A stretch of 64,000 bases of DNA from G963665925 sp050596425 (lineage in GTDB: Bacteria > Bacillota > Clostridia > Peptostreptococcales > Acidaminobacteraceae), in the NCBI RefSeq assembly GCF_050596425.1, contig NZ_CP192292.1:124001-188000 (forward strand). The letters are read 5' to 3'. This document shows, piece by piece, positions 44,855 through 53,367 of the stretch (the first letter of the stretch is position 1; every line of letters begins with the position of its first letter). The position numbers and the translations under genes were made by a program. Below the pieces are notes generated by a model. It was not told the origin of the DNA. It ran no database searches and worked only from the letters and a program-made list of their open reading frames with translations.

Positions 44855-46429
44855 ATGGAACGCAGTCGGGTTTATAAGAGAAAACGATCAGGTCATAAAA
44901 AAATGACAAGGCGCATTTGGCGCAAGGATCGACATGAAGGACAGAAAAAAACAATTGAATATATGAAGGAACTCGGCAAGCGGGGGCACTGGGTTCACGT
45001 ACCAAGAAATGAATCAGGCAAACTTACTGAGTGTACGCTAAAAAACCAGCTCAAATTGACGCAAGATATTATGGACACTATTCCTATGCCAATTTTCATG
45101 AAGAATCTTGAAGGCGAGTTCAAAAATTGCAACAAGGCTTTTCTAAACATACTGGGGCTTGAAATGGATGAAGTCATTGGAAAAAAAGCCAGTGAGCTGG
45201 GAGATCCTGTGGATGCCGATAAATATGTTAAAACAGATGAAGAACTTATTCGGTCTGGCGGGGTGGCAGCATATGAGACATATGTGTCCCACCAGTCAAG
45301 TGAAAAGTACTTGTGCCAGCTTCGTAAGGCCCTTCTAAATGATATGGGGAATCAGCCTATTGGCATAGTGGGGACACTCCAAAATATAACTGAGGATAGG
45401 AAAAAAAGCACACACATTGAAAAGTTGCTTCGGCTAAAAGATGCCATGATGGAAATTACGCATGCCATTATGGACAATAGAGATGAGGAAGACCTATTCC
45501 ACCTCATTCTTGACAAGGGGCTTAAAACGCTTGATAAGGCCGATCATGGGACCATTCTCATGCGAGATGAAAGCGGACTCTTTAAACCAGTGGCATGGCG
45601 AGGCTATGCGTCAGACAGTATAAAGGATTTTGAGCTCAACCTAGAGAAATCATTTGTATGGCGTGCCACGTCTGGATCTATGAAAAAGTCAGTGCTTATT
45701 AATGATTTGTCCATCTATTTCAATGATACAGTTCCTGAAATGGCCGATTCCAGCACAGGTGTTCAAATTCATGCCAGCCTTTGTTCTCCTATAATTGTAG
45801 AGGGTGAAGTGATTGGACTTATGAACCTTGATTCTACAATAAAACATGCATTTAGCGATTCGGACTTAACCTTGTCTGAATATATGCGAGAACAGCTTGA
45901 AATTGCACTAACCAAAAGAAAACTCTATGACAGGGCCGTTTTTCTATCGAGACATGATGAGTTGACCGGTCTTTATAATCGAAGATTTTTTGAAGAATAT
46001 GCCCACGGTGTCTTGAAAAGGTCAAGACGCTATAGGGAAAGATTCTGTTTGGCGGTTATAGATTTAAATGGTCTTAAGTCAATCAATGACACTTACGGAC
46101 ACCAGTGTGGAGACGAGATCATTCATTTGTTTTCAACCATATTACGAGGGTCCTTTAGGGAGTCAGATATACTTGGACGCTACGGTGGCGACGAGTTTGT
46201 TGGAATTTTTCTTGAAACAGACAAGGCCCAACTAAAAATACGACTTAACCATGTTATAAACCAGCTTGATCAAAAGCATTTTGATTATGAGGGCAAAAAA
46301 ATAAAATGCAGTTTTAGTTATGGTGTGGCTTCATTTCCCGAAGATGGTGATTCCTATAACAAGTTGGTTAGTGTTGCTGATAAAAATATGTATGCCTTTA
46401 AGAAAAATGTGAAGACACAATCCTCTTAA
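44855..46429 (+). CDS. PAS-GAF-GGDEF diguanylate cyclase
   Basis: A soluble 524-residue c-di-GMP synthase. A basic N-terminus (about 1-55) is followed by PAS (about 62-180, DTIPMPIFMKNLEGEF), GAF (about 195-350) and GGDEF (about 360-520). It carries the intact signature YGGDEF and, just before it, the inhibitory site RESD, so it should be active and product-inhibited, unlike the 23477 enzyme. A GGGGG stretch precedes the ATG. Terminator at 46459. Confidence 0.92.
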   Translation: MERSRVYKRKRSGHKKMTRRIWRKDRHEGQKKTIEYMKELGKRGHWVHVPRNESGKLTECTLKNQLKLTQDIMDTIPMPIFMKNLEGEFKNCNKAFLNILGLEMDEVIGKKASELGDPVDADKYVKTDEELIRSGGVAAYETYVSHQSSEKYLCQLRKALLNDMGNQPIGIVGTLQNITEDRKKSTHIEKLLRLKDAMMEITHAIMDNRDEEDLFHLILDKGLKTLDKADHGTILMRDESGLFKPVAWRGYASDSIKDFELNLEKSFVWRATSGSMKKSVLINDLSIYFNDTVPEMADSSTGVQIHASLCSPIIVEGEVIGLMNLDSTIKHAFSDSDLTLSEYMREQLEIALTKRKLYDRAVFLSRHDELTGLYNRRFFEEYAHGVLKRSRRYRERFCLAVIDLNGLKSINDTYGHQCGDEIIHLFSTILRGSFRESDILGRYGGDEFVGIFLETDKAQLKIRLNHVINQLDQKHFDYEGKKIKCSFSYGVASFPEDGDSYNKLVSVADKNMYAFKKNVKTQSS

Positions 46430-46458
46430 ATTTTAAGTGAAGCCAGAATTTCATATAC

Positions 46459-46508
46459 AACCAGTTGTCTTTGTCGCAAGCTTATGTGGTATGACAACTG
46501 GTTTTTAG
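46459..46508 (+). terminator. Terminator of the diguanylate cyclase gene
   Basis: AACCAGTTGTC and GACAACTGGTT form an 11-bp stem with a 23-base loop and a T5 end. Confidence 0.85.
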
Positions 46509-46582
46509 GTTTTTGAGGCAAGTGGCGAATGAAACACTCTTCATAATTGCTGTGTCCCTGGATGTATGCTGAAAAGGGGCAT

Positions 46583-46611
46583 TTGACTTTTTTCTGCAGA
46601 AGGAATATGAT
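46583..46611 (+). promoter_or_regulatory. Promoter of the tetR-type gene at 46659
   Basis: TTGACT at 46583-46588, 17-base spacer, TATGAT at 46606-46611: a near-consensus vegetative promoter directly before the operator at 46615. Confidence 0.75.
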
Positions 46612-46614
46612 GGT

Positions 46615-46641
46615 TGTGACCAAAAGTCTAATTTGGTCACA
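46615..46641 (+). promoter_or_regulatory. TetR operator 1 (autoregulatory)
   Basis: TGTGACCAAA-N7-TTTGGTCACA has perfect 10-bp arms. It lies over the transcription start, just after the -10 and before the ribosome binding site of the TetR gene. A second copy of the same 27-bp length lies at 47455. Confidence 0.8.
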
Positions 46642-46658
46642 GAAAAGGAGTTCATGTT

Positions 46659-47258
46659 ATGCCAAAAGGGTTTACGCAAGCTGAAAAGGAACAAATACAA
46701 AGGGACTTGCTCCTAAAGGGGAAGGCTCTCATTATAGAAAATGGCTTTAAGAAGACAAGTGTTTCCTCAATAACCAAGGCTGTCGGTATTGCCAAAGGGT
46801 CATTTTATATGTTTTATGAGAGCAAGGAGGAGCTTTTTATAGATATACTTGAAGACATTGAAAGCCGAATCCAGGCAGAAATGCTGAGGGAAATAGAAGA
46901 CAGCTTTCTTCCTGCGGATGCCTTGCTTAAGAACTTATTAAAGTCAAGGCTGCGCAGTGTTATGGAGGATGAAATTCTTGCCATGACCTTGAACACAGAC
47001 TTAATACAGGACGTGTGGAGCAAGTTGCCTGAAAAGAGGCAAAAGGCCAATATAAAGCGAGATGAAGTCTTTTTAGAAGCCTTCCTTGAAAAAAGACCTG
47101 AGGCTTCTAAGATTTTTTCTCATGGGACAGAAAAATTGGCTGGCATTTTTAGGGGACTGTTCTTTTTAATAGTTCATAGAAGTGAAATTGGTGATGAATC
47201 TTTTGAGGCTGTTCTAGATTTCATGGTTGATGCAAGCGTAGACAAGCTTTTTAAATGA
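46659..47258 (+). CDS. TetR-family regulator of the downstream ABC exporter
   Basis: A 199-residue protein with an N-terminal helix-turn-helix (SSITKAVGIAKGSFYMFYES at about residues 29-48) and a helical ligand domain. AAGGAG precedes the ATG. It lies just upstream of an ABC-2 exporter and carries its own operator, so it is predicted to repress itself and the exporter until a ligand binds. Confidence 0.92.
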   Translation: MPKGFTQAEKEQIQRDLLLKGKALIIENGFKKTSVSSITKAVGIAKGSFYMFYESKEELFIDILEDIESRIQAEMLREIEDSFLPADALLKNLLKSRLRSVMEDEILAMTLNTDLIQDVWSKLPEKRQKANIKRDEVFLEAFLEKRPEASKIFSHGTEKLAGIFRGLFFLIVHRSEIGDESFEAVLDFMVDASVDKLFK

Positions 47259-47281
47259 GCGACTAAAATATCATTTAAGAA

Positions 47282-47366
47282 CCCTCTGTGTACTATATAG
47301 ATATTTAAGGGTCAGCAATTATATATAGTACACAGAGGGCGTAAATCTGTAATTTTGAAAGCGCCT
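47282..47366 (-). repeat. Composite intergenic repeat, copy A
   Basis: It consists of a perfect 18-bp inverted repeat (47282-47299 with 47322-47339, 22-base loop) and, on the minus strand beside it, the 26-bp arm at 47341-47366 beginning AGGCGCTTTCAAAATTACAG. The arm matches copy B (50832-50857) at 23 of 26 positions, and both palindromes share the loop start ATATTTAAG. It has no T-run, so it is not a standard terminator. Confidence 0.7.
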
Positions 47367-47422
47367 GAAATAGCTTTTAGGAGGGCGCTCCAAAATACTA
47401 TAAAAAATAAAACGACCATAGT

Positions 47423-47446
47423 AAAAGCCGAGAAGGCTTTTTACTA
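47423..47446 (+). terminator. Terminator-like hairpin after the TetR gene
   Basis: AAAAGCC-GAGAA-GGCTTTT followed by TAC; a short but plausible terminator between tetR and operator 2. Confidence 0.55.
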
Positions 47447-47454
47447 GATCTCAT

Positions 47455-47481
47455 TATGACCGAAAATTAAAAATGGTCACA
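47455..47481 (+). promoter_or_regulatory. TetR operator 2 (ABC exporter promoter)
   Basis: TATGACCGAA-N7-AAATGGTCACA-type site with the same 27-bp length as operator 1; 20 of 27 positions are identical, including the outer TGACC/GGTCACA. It lies 209 bases before the ATPase gene. Confidence 0.65.
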
Positions 47482-47689
47482 AGTTGTGAAATATGCCCAG
47501 TCTACTCCCTGCAATTCAAGAGATAAGTCAGGGAATAAGGCAAGAAAGTGAGGTTAAAAGTTCGAGTTAGTGGACATGAGGTCAAAGGACATATGAAGTG
47601 ACTGTGATGAATCGCTTAGGGTTTATGCGGACAAGTGCGAAGTGATGGGTAAGGTATAAGAAAGACTATGCTGAGAAAGGTGAGGTCTT

Positions 47690-48634
47690 ATGGAAGCTAT
47701 ACAAATACATGGACTGACCAAGTACTATGGTGATATACGCGGTATCGAAAATTTGAGTTTGCAAGTGAAAGAGGGGGCATTTTTTGGTTTTATCGGTCCC
47801 AATGGGGCAGGTAAATCCACAACGATTCGAACCCTGCTTGGGCTCATCAAAGCCACATCAGGACAAGCTGAAATACTGGGCATGGATTTCATGAAAGATA
47901 GGGTCAAAATTATGAAAGACACGGGCTATCTCCCGAGCGAAGTCCAGTTATACGGTCACTTAAACGGGCGCGAACTCCTAGAGTATACGGCCAAATTCTA
48001 TGGAAAGGTCGATCATAAACGTATCAAGACCCTGTCTGACTGGTTTGAGTTTGATCTTACCCGTCCCATTGATGACCTATCATTTGGCAACAAGAAGAAA
48101 ATAGGCATTATACAGGCCCTCATACACCGTCCAAAATTACTGATTATGGATGAACCAACTGGTGGACTGGACCCCTTAATGCAGGCTCGTTTTTTTGAGC
48201 TTCTTAGGGAAGAAAACGACAAGGGTACGAGTATTTTCTTTTCTTCCCATACCCTCGGCGAGGTTCAGCGACACTGTAAAGAAGTGGCTGTAATACGGTC
48301 GGGAAGAATTCTAGAAGTATCCACAGTGGATAAACTCAGAGAGAAACAACTAAAAAAGGTTAGAATGCGACTTCAGGAGCGGGCAGATTTTAAAGAGGTT
48401 TTTTATGCTCAAATGAAAGAGGTCGGTGTTTATAACATAAAAGTGGAAAAAGACATATACACCTTTGACTTTGACGGGAATTACCAAGACCTCTTTAAAA
48501 ATCTCTCTAAATGGGATGTTCGGGGCTTTACTATGGAAGAACCATCTCTGGAAGAAATATTCATGCATTATTACAATCAGAGTGGGGATGCGCCCAGACA
48601 TTTAGTGGACAAGGCGGTGGACCATGAATCTTAA
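47690..48634 (+). CDS. ABC exporter ATPase (BcrA/NatA type)
   Basis: A 314-residue ATPase with Walker A GPNGAGKST, LSFGNKKK in place of LSGGQ-type signature, Walker B LLIMDEPTGGLDP and switch His in SSHTLGE. The C-terminal extension (about 220-314) is typical of drug or lantibiotic exporters. The GGTGAGG site is eight bases upstream of the ATG. It overlaps the permease gene by 11 bases. The signature variant FGNKKK is common in this subfamily. Confidence 0.93.
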   Translation: MEAIQIHGLTKYYGDIRGIENLSLQVKEGAFFGFIGPNGAGKSTTIRTLLGLIKATSGQAEILGMDFMKDRVKIMKDTGYLPSEVQLYGHLNGRELLEYTAKFYGKVDHKRIKTLSDWFEFDLTRPIDDLSFGNKKKIGIIQALIHRPKLLIMDEPTGGLDPLMQARFFELLREENDKGTSIFFSSHTLGEVQRHCKEVAVIRSGRILEVSTVDKLREKQLKKVRMRLQERADFKEVFYAQMKEVGVYNIKVEKDIYTFDFDGNYQDLFKNLSKWDVRGFTMEEPSLEEIFMHYYNQSGDAPRHLVDKAVDHES

Positions 48635-49937
48635 CATATATCTGATGTCTTTAAGACAACACAAAAAAAGCACGGTTTTGTGGACGCTCACCCTAGCGCT
48701 TCTTATAGTGTTAGGGATGGCCTTTTATCCGCCAATATCTCAAAGTCTTTCTGAAATAGAAGTCATATTCGAAAATCCAATGATGAAAGGCATGTTGAAC
48801 CTGTTTGCAGTTGGCCCAGATCAGCTGGGATCTCTCTCTGGATTTTATATGACTTATGCGTCTATATATGTCATTTTAATTGGGGGAATTTTCGCCATGA
48901 TGACAGCTGTGTCAGACGTGGGTGGGGAGCTGAGAGACAAGACATTCGAGTATTTGCTGACAAAGCCAGTCAAGCGCTGGGAGGTCCTTGTATCAAAAAC
49001 CTTGGCTATCTTAAGCAGAATCATGCTTGTGACGGTGGGGCTGTGCCTAACAACCCTTTTAAGCTTTGCGTTTTTTTCAAAAGACGCTCCCCTTCAGTAC
49101 CACACGAGTGAATCCGCTCTTAAGAATGTAAGAAATGTCATTGAGGATAATCCACAAGGTGTACAATACATATGGACCCTTGATGATAAATTTTTCATGG
49201 GCTGGCTCGTAGATAAGGCTTATGCATCCTTACCTTCAAGAGAGAATGTGCAAGAGGATATTGAATTGGATGATGAGACAATAAGGACTGTTTTAAACAG
49301 ACTTGAAAGGGATCCCTATGCATTTTTTGATGAAATTTTAGAAAATCCTAGTGAACATATGCAGTTATTTGGGATACCAGAGAATCAGCGGTCGGATTTT
49401 ATTGAGGGTGTTAAAGAAACAAGGCAGGCATTTGACGACATGAAAGAGCGTTTTTATTCTGACCCCTCTTTCCTTGGCCAGATGTTTTCTTCTCAGCCAG
49501 AATACTTTTTAAGACAGATCAAGTCTTCCGAATCACTTGAAACCTTTAAAACTGTTTTTCCAAGCGCTCAAAAGGATATAGATGTCTTGGTTTCTCCCTA
49601 TAAGGTGAAGGATATTTTAGTTTTTCACACGTATCTGTTCTTTTTTATGGTGGTTTTATCAGCGATGGGAGTCTGCTTGTCTGTTTGTCTGAAAAATCCA
49701 AAAAACATTGTAACAATAGGAACGGGTTTGGTTCTATTCCTCTACTTTTTAAGCACCATAATGAAGATTTCACAGACCACCAGCGCCTATGTCTGGATGA
49801 CACCCTTTGGGTTAATAGATCAGGCTATGGGCAGGGCTATGTATAGGCTAAAAGCCTTTAATATTGGCCTTCTTACAGCAGAAGCCGTTTTTCTATTTGG
49901 CCTATCCATAGCCTTATTTGAAAAGAAGGATATTTAA
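48624..49937 (+). CDS. ABC-2 type exporter permease
   Basis: A 437-residue membrane partner of the preceding ATPase. One N-terminal helix is followed by an outer segment, helices near 75-95 and 130-150, a long hydrophilic region (about 155-335, rich in Asp/Glu), and three or four C-terminal helices. TKPVKRWEVLVSKT is the ABC-2 coupling pattern. Its start lies inside the ATPase gene, so the two are translationally coupled. Likely exports a toxic compound recognised by the TetR protein. Confidence 0.88.
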   Translation: MNLNIYLMSLRQHKKSTVLWTLTLALLIVLGMAFYPPISQSLSEIEVIFENPMMKGMLNLFAVGPDQLGSLSGFYMTYASIYVILIGGIFAMMTAVSDVGGELRDKTFEYLLTKPVKRWEVLVSKTLAILSRIMLVTVGLCLTTLLSFAFFSKDAPLQYHTSESALKNVRNVIEDNPQGVQYIWTLDDKFFMGWLVDKAYASLPSRENVQEDIELDDETIRTVLNRLERDPYAFFDEILENPSEHMQLFGIPENQRSDFIEGVKETRQAFDDMKERFYSDPSFLGQMFSSQPEYFLRQIKSSESLETFKTVFPSAQKDIDVLVSPYKVKDILVFHTYLFFFMVVLSAMGVCLSVCLKNPKNIVTIGTGLVLFLYFLSTIMKISQTTSAYVWMTPFGLIDQAMGRAMYRLKAFNIGLLTAEAVFLFGLSIALFEKKDI

Positions 49938-50074
49938 TGCCCTAAGTGTCAATCACCATATTCGTGTAAATGATTTTGGGTACTATTATATTTGGCAATC
50001 TGTTATACTATAACAAATTCATTTGGAAATAAATGATGACACAAAATTTCGAGAAAAACTAGAGGGGTGAATGT

Positions 50075-50761
50075 ATGCTTGGTCCGGTGGTAAATGGGGT
50101 TGCCATACTTATAGGGTCTTTTGTGGGGCTTTTGCTCAGTCGTGGCATTAAGGAAAATACGAAAGAGACAATCATGCAAGGCATGAGTCTGGCGGTCATG
50201 ATTATCGGTATTTCTGGGGCGCTTGAATCAGCTAATTTTTTAGTTGTGATTGGGTCAGTTGCAGTGGGTAGTTGGTTGGGTGAAATTATTGATATTCACA
50301 GCTGGTTAGAAGGTCTTGGCGGAAAGCTTGAAAAGCGATTTAGCCGTGGTGGCGGAGGCATATCAAAAGGCTTTGTCACGGGTACGGTTATATACTGTAG
50401 TGGAGCCATGGCCATCGTGGGCGCTATGGATAGCGGTTTAACAGGCAATCATCAAACCCTGTTCACAAAGTCCATACTGGATGGAATCACATCAATACTT
50501 TTCACATCGACTTTCGGCATTGGGGTGGCATTCTCAGCTGTGCCCGTCTTCCTTTATGAAGGTGCCATAGCCATGTTGTCTGTTGTGGTAAAGGACTTCT
50601 TAACAGAAGCTATGATTACAGATATGTCCTCTGTGGGTGGGCTCTTAATTCTAGCAATAGGTCTAAATATTTTGGGAGCGGCAAAAATTCGCGTTGCCAA
50701 TATGCTTCCGGCGGTTTTTATGCCAGTGGCCGTTTACGCTCTTATGGGACTATTTATGTAG
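50075..50761 (+). CDS. DUF554 membrane protein
   Basis: A 228-residue protein with about seven hydrophobic segments and DUF554 features: GPVVNGVAILIGSFVGLLL at the start, GAMAIVGAMDSGL and FTSTFGIGVAFSAVPV. The family resembles YdfK; function unknown, possibly a transporter. GAGGGGTGA precedes the ATG. Monocistronic, with a terminator. Confidence 0.9.
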   Translation: MLGPVVNGVAILIGSFVGLLLSRGIKENTKETIMQGMSLAVMIIGISGALESANFLVVIGSVAVGSWLGEIIDIHSWLEGLGGKLEKRFSRGGGGISKGFVTGTVIYCSGAMAIVGAMDSGLTGNHQTLFTKSILDGITSILFTSTFGIGVAFSAVPVFLYEGAIAMLSVVVKDFLTEAMITDMSSVGGLLILAIGLNILGAAKIRVANMLPAVFMPVAVYALMGLFM

Positions 50762-50780
50762 AGGGTATAGATGACATTAT

Positions 50781-50829
50781 AAAAGCTGTTCAAATCACTA
50801 AAACGTGTGATTTGAACAGCTTTTTTATT
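50781..50829 (+). terminator. Terminator of the DUF554 gene
   Basis: A near-perfect 18-bp stem (AAAAGCTGTTCAAATCAC and complement) is followed by a T-run. Confidence 0.92.
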
Positions 50830-50831
50830 TT

Positions 50832-50912
50832 AGGCGCTTACAAAACTACAGATTTATGTCCTCGTCATATCCTATATAGATATTTAAGAATAATAATTCT
50901 ATATAGGGTATG
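50832..50912 (+). repeat. Composite intergenic repeat, copy B
   Basis: The 26-bp arm beginning AGGCGCTTACAAAACTACAG (50832-50857) is followed by a palindrome with 14-bp arms (50866-50879 and 50899-50912, one mismatch) and the loop start ATATTTAAG. Same order as copy A on the other strand. Confidence 0.7.
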
Positions 50913-50986
50913 GCAAGGGGGTTTGAATGATATTTTGCAAGTTGCTCATTTTACAAATGGCTAAATTGGATGAATGTAAAAGGGGT

Positions 50987-52957
50987 CTAGAGCCTAAATG
51001 CACTCGCAGAATCCGCAAGGGACTCAATCAAACCATTAAGCTGATGCATTGAAGAAACAATTTCTTCAATAGACGCTGTCATTTCCTCAACGGATGCACT
51101 CACCTCTTGTGTGGCCGCGGCAGACTGCTGGGCCACGACACTGACGTTTCCAATGGAGTCCACAACAAGATCCTTGGAATTTTCAACAGAATGCATGTCA
51201 GTGGATAAACCTTCCACCTGTGTTGTCACTGCACTCGATGAAGCACCAACACTGTCAAGAATATTGATTGTGCCCACCAGGTTTTCAGAAGTGGTTTCAT
51301 TGATCTTCTGTGAAGCCTTCATGGATTTGTCTGCCTTGTCGATTAAATTTGCAATTTCTGCCATTCGTTCGCGGATTTCTTCAGTGGCTTCATTGGACTG
51401 TCCAGCCAGTTTTCGGACTTCGTCAGCCACAACGGCGAAACCGCGACCGTGTTCCCCTGCCCTTGCTGCTTCAATACTTGCGTTTAATGCGAGTAGGCTC
51501 GTTTGTTCCGATATGCTTTGAATGGTCTCAATAATTGAAGTGATAAATGATGATTTTTCAGACAGTTCATAAACCACCGCCACACTTTCCTGTGTCAGGT
51601 CCATATTTTCCTGATATAGAGTGGAAAACTGGGACACGGCTCTTTGTCCCTCATCATTTTGATGAGACATTTGAGTCGCTTGTTCCACACAGACCCTAAG
51701 TTTTTCGTTGATATTTTCAATCAGATCTGCCAAGTCGCTTGTAATATGAGATGTTTTAGAAGTCTCCTGGGCCTGGTCTGTTGCCCCTTCAGCCACAGAA
51801 TTTATGGTTTGGGCAATGTCTTCGCTTGTATGGCCCATCTGCTCTGAAAGCGTCAAAATAGTGGATGATGAGTCCTTGGTTTGGCCTGCAATACGTTGAA
51901 TTTCTTCGATAATGTTTTTCGTATTATTTTTCATGGTTTCAAAGCCCTTGGCAAGTTGACCAAACTCATCTGTACGCTTAAGGAGTTTGTCAGGCATATG
52001 GCCGCTCAGATCGCCCTTGGCAATGAGACCTGTTTGATCATTAAGCTGTAAAAGTGGTTTTGTAATGGATATTGAAAGGCCATAAGCTAGAATAAAGCCT
52101 ATAATAGCAAAGCCCAGTAGAAGTCCAGCCATGCCGTTTCTTTGGCTTACAGCCACAGCAAAGGCTTCATGGGCTGGTGTTTGAACCACAAGTCCCCACC
52201 GGGTGTTTGGCATATATGTATAGGCGGCCAATTTCTCCTCATTGTCAAACAAGTACTCTGAAATACCAGTATTACCTGAAATCGCTTGAGCCACAGGCTC
52301 AACTTCTGATACATCGGTCATGTCTGTAATCAGGCTTGCATCTGGATGGGCAATGATTTTTCCGTTGCCTTCAACAATAAAGCCATACCCCGTTTCGCCA
52401 GTCACAACAGCTGAAGAAAGGGCGCTAAGTTCAGATAGGTCAATAGATGCACCTATAACGCCAACAATCTTGCCTGCTCTTTCGATAGGAGTTGCAAGCA
52501 CGACAATTGGCATGCCTGTTGATCCAGAAATAATGACATCAGAAAAATATGTATTGCCGGAAAGGGCCTCAATGAAATAATCTCTGTCCCCGCGGTCACC
52601 GAGTGATCCTGATGTTTTATAGATTTGCATGCCAGAAGTGTCCATAACATAAATTTGGGAAATCATTGTGGTGTGTTCCACTGTTTTAAGGAGTGGATCT
52701 GCCATGGCGGAAGGATTCATCTGCTTGACACTGTCATAAGTGGAAAGGGTGATCATGGTTTCTGAAAGGTCCTGAGTCAGGGTTTCAAGCTGTCTTGAAA
52801 GAGAGCCTGCAAGTTGTCTGTTTTGAAAAAAGACAGCATCTTGCATGTGATTAAAAGTGTTAGATAGGTTGACCCCATTGGAAATAATGAGGGGTAAGAG
52901 TATTGCTGCGATTAAAAGTACTGTCAGCTTAAATTTCAAGCTTTTTGTGTGTTTCAT
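50987..52957 (-). CDS. Methyl-accepting chemotaxis protein with dCache sensor
   Basis: A 656-residue membrane receptor. TM1 at about 8-28, a double-Cache outer domain to about 270 (for example GDRGDRDYFIEAL and TGETGYGFIVEGNGKIIAHP), TM2 at about 275-297, HAMP (about 298-350), and the cytoplasmic signalling domain with the conserved tip SEQTSLLALNASIEAARAGE. The GGGAGG site lies before the ATG. It feeds CheA, whose genes are not in this window. dCache domains usually bind amino acids or small organic acids. Confidence 0.95.
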   Translation of the reverse strand: MKHTKSLKFKLTVLLIAAILLPLIISNGVNLSNTFNHMQDAVFFQNRQLAGSLSRQLETLTQDLSETMITLSTYDSVKQMNPSAMADPLLKTVEHTTMISQIYVMDTSGMQIYKTSGSLGDRGDRDYFIEALSGNTYFSDVIISGSTGMPIVVLATPIERAGKIVGVIGASIDLSELSALSSAVVTGETGYGFIVEGNGKIIAHPDASLITDMTDVSEVEPVAQAISGNTGISEYLFDNEEKLAAYTYMPNTRWGLVVQTPAHEAFAVAVSQRNGMAGLLLGFAIIGFILAYGLSISITKPLLQLNDQTGLIAKGDLSGHMPDKLLKRTDEFGQLAKGFETMKNNTKNIIEEIQRIAGQTKDSSSTILTLSEQMGHTSEDIAQTINSVAEGATDQAQETSKTSHITSDLADLIENINEKLRVCVEQATQMSHQNDEGQRAVSQFSTLYQENMDLTQESVAVVYELSEKSSFITSIIETIQSISEQTSLLALNASIEAARAGEHGRGFAVVADEVRKLAGQSNEATEEIRERMAEIANLIDKADKSMKASQKINETTSENLVGTINILDSVGASSSAVTTQVEGLSTDMHSVENSKDLVVDSIGNVSVVAQQSAAATQEVSASVEEMTASIEEIVSSMHQLNGLIESLADSASAFRL

Positions 52958-53367
52958 AATAGCCTCCCATGAATGAGTTGAGTTGACGACACATCAAATC
53001 CTTAACACCTGTCTAAAACCCTGGGGTTTATAGGGACGCTTGTTAAGTTTTTGACTTGCCTAATCAGAAGATGTCGTGATCATTAATGGAGGTTGAGTCC
53101 TGCATAAAAGGCTTTTTTATGCAATCAATCCCTAGTGATACGATATTAGAAAATGTTAAACAATCTGTAATTATTTGATTTAATAATTATAACGTGGAAA
53201 AAAAGGCATCACAAGGGCGAAAAGTCACCTTTGTGAATATTTTCAAAAGTTGTGAGGTGATTTCTATGACTTTCATACTGAACTTTACAAGTTTTAAGCA
53301 CAAAAAAACTGTACATGGATTATGTACAGTTTAGCTTGCCTTTGATGGAATTTTAAAGTCTTTACTT
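52958..53367. other. Intergenic region between the chemotaxis receptor and yibE/F genes
   Basis: These 410 bases include a perfect inverted repeat TGCATAAAA-GGCTT-TTTTATGCA (53101-53123) and the minus-strand terminator at 53302. A tiny frame at 53267-53335 (ATG after AGGTGAT, 22 codons) overlaps that terminator and is probably not a gene. Confidence 0.45.
53302..53332 (-). terminator. Terminator of the phoA-yibE/F operon
   Basis: On the minus strand AAACTGTACAT and ATGTACAGTTT form a stem with a 5-base loop, followed by T7. Confidence 0.9.

Noticed and set aside
53267..53335. A 22-codon plus-strand frame with AGGTGAT upstream
   Set aside because: It overlaps the minus-strand terminator hairpin and has no protein-like features.
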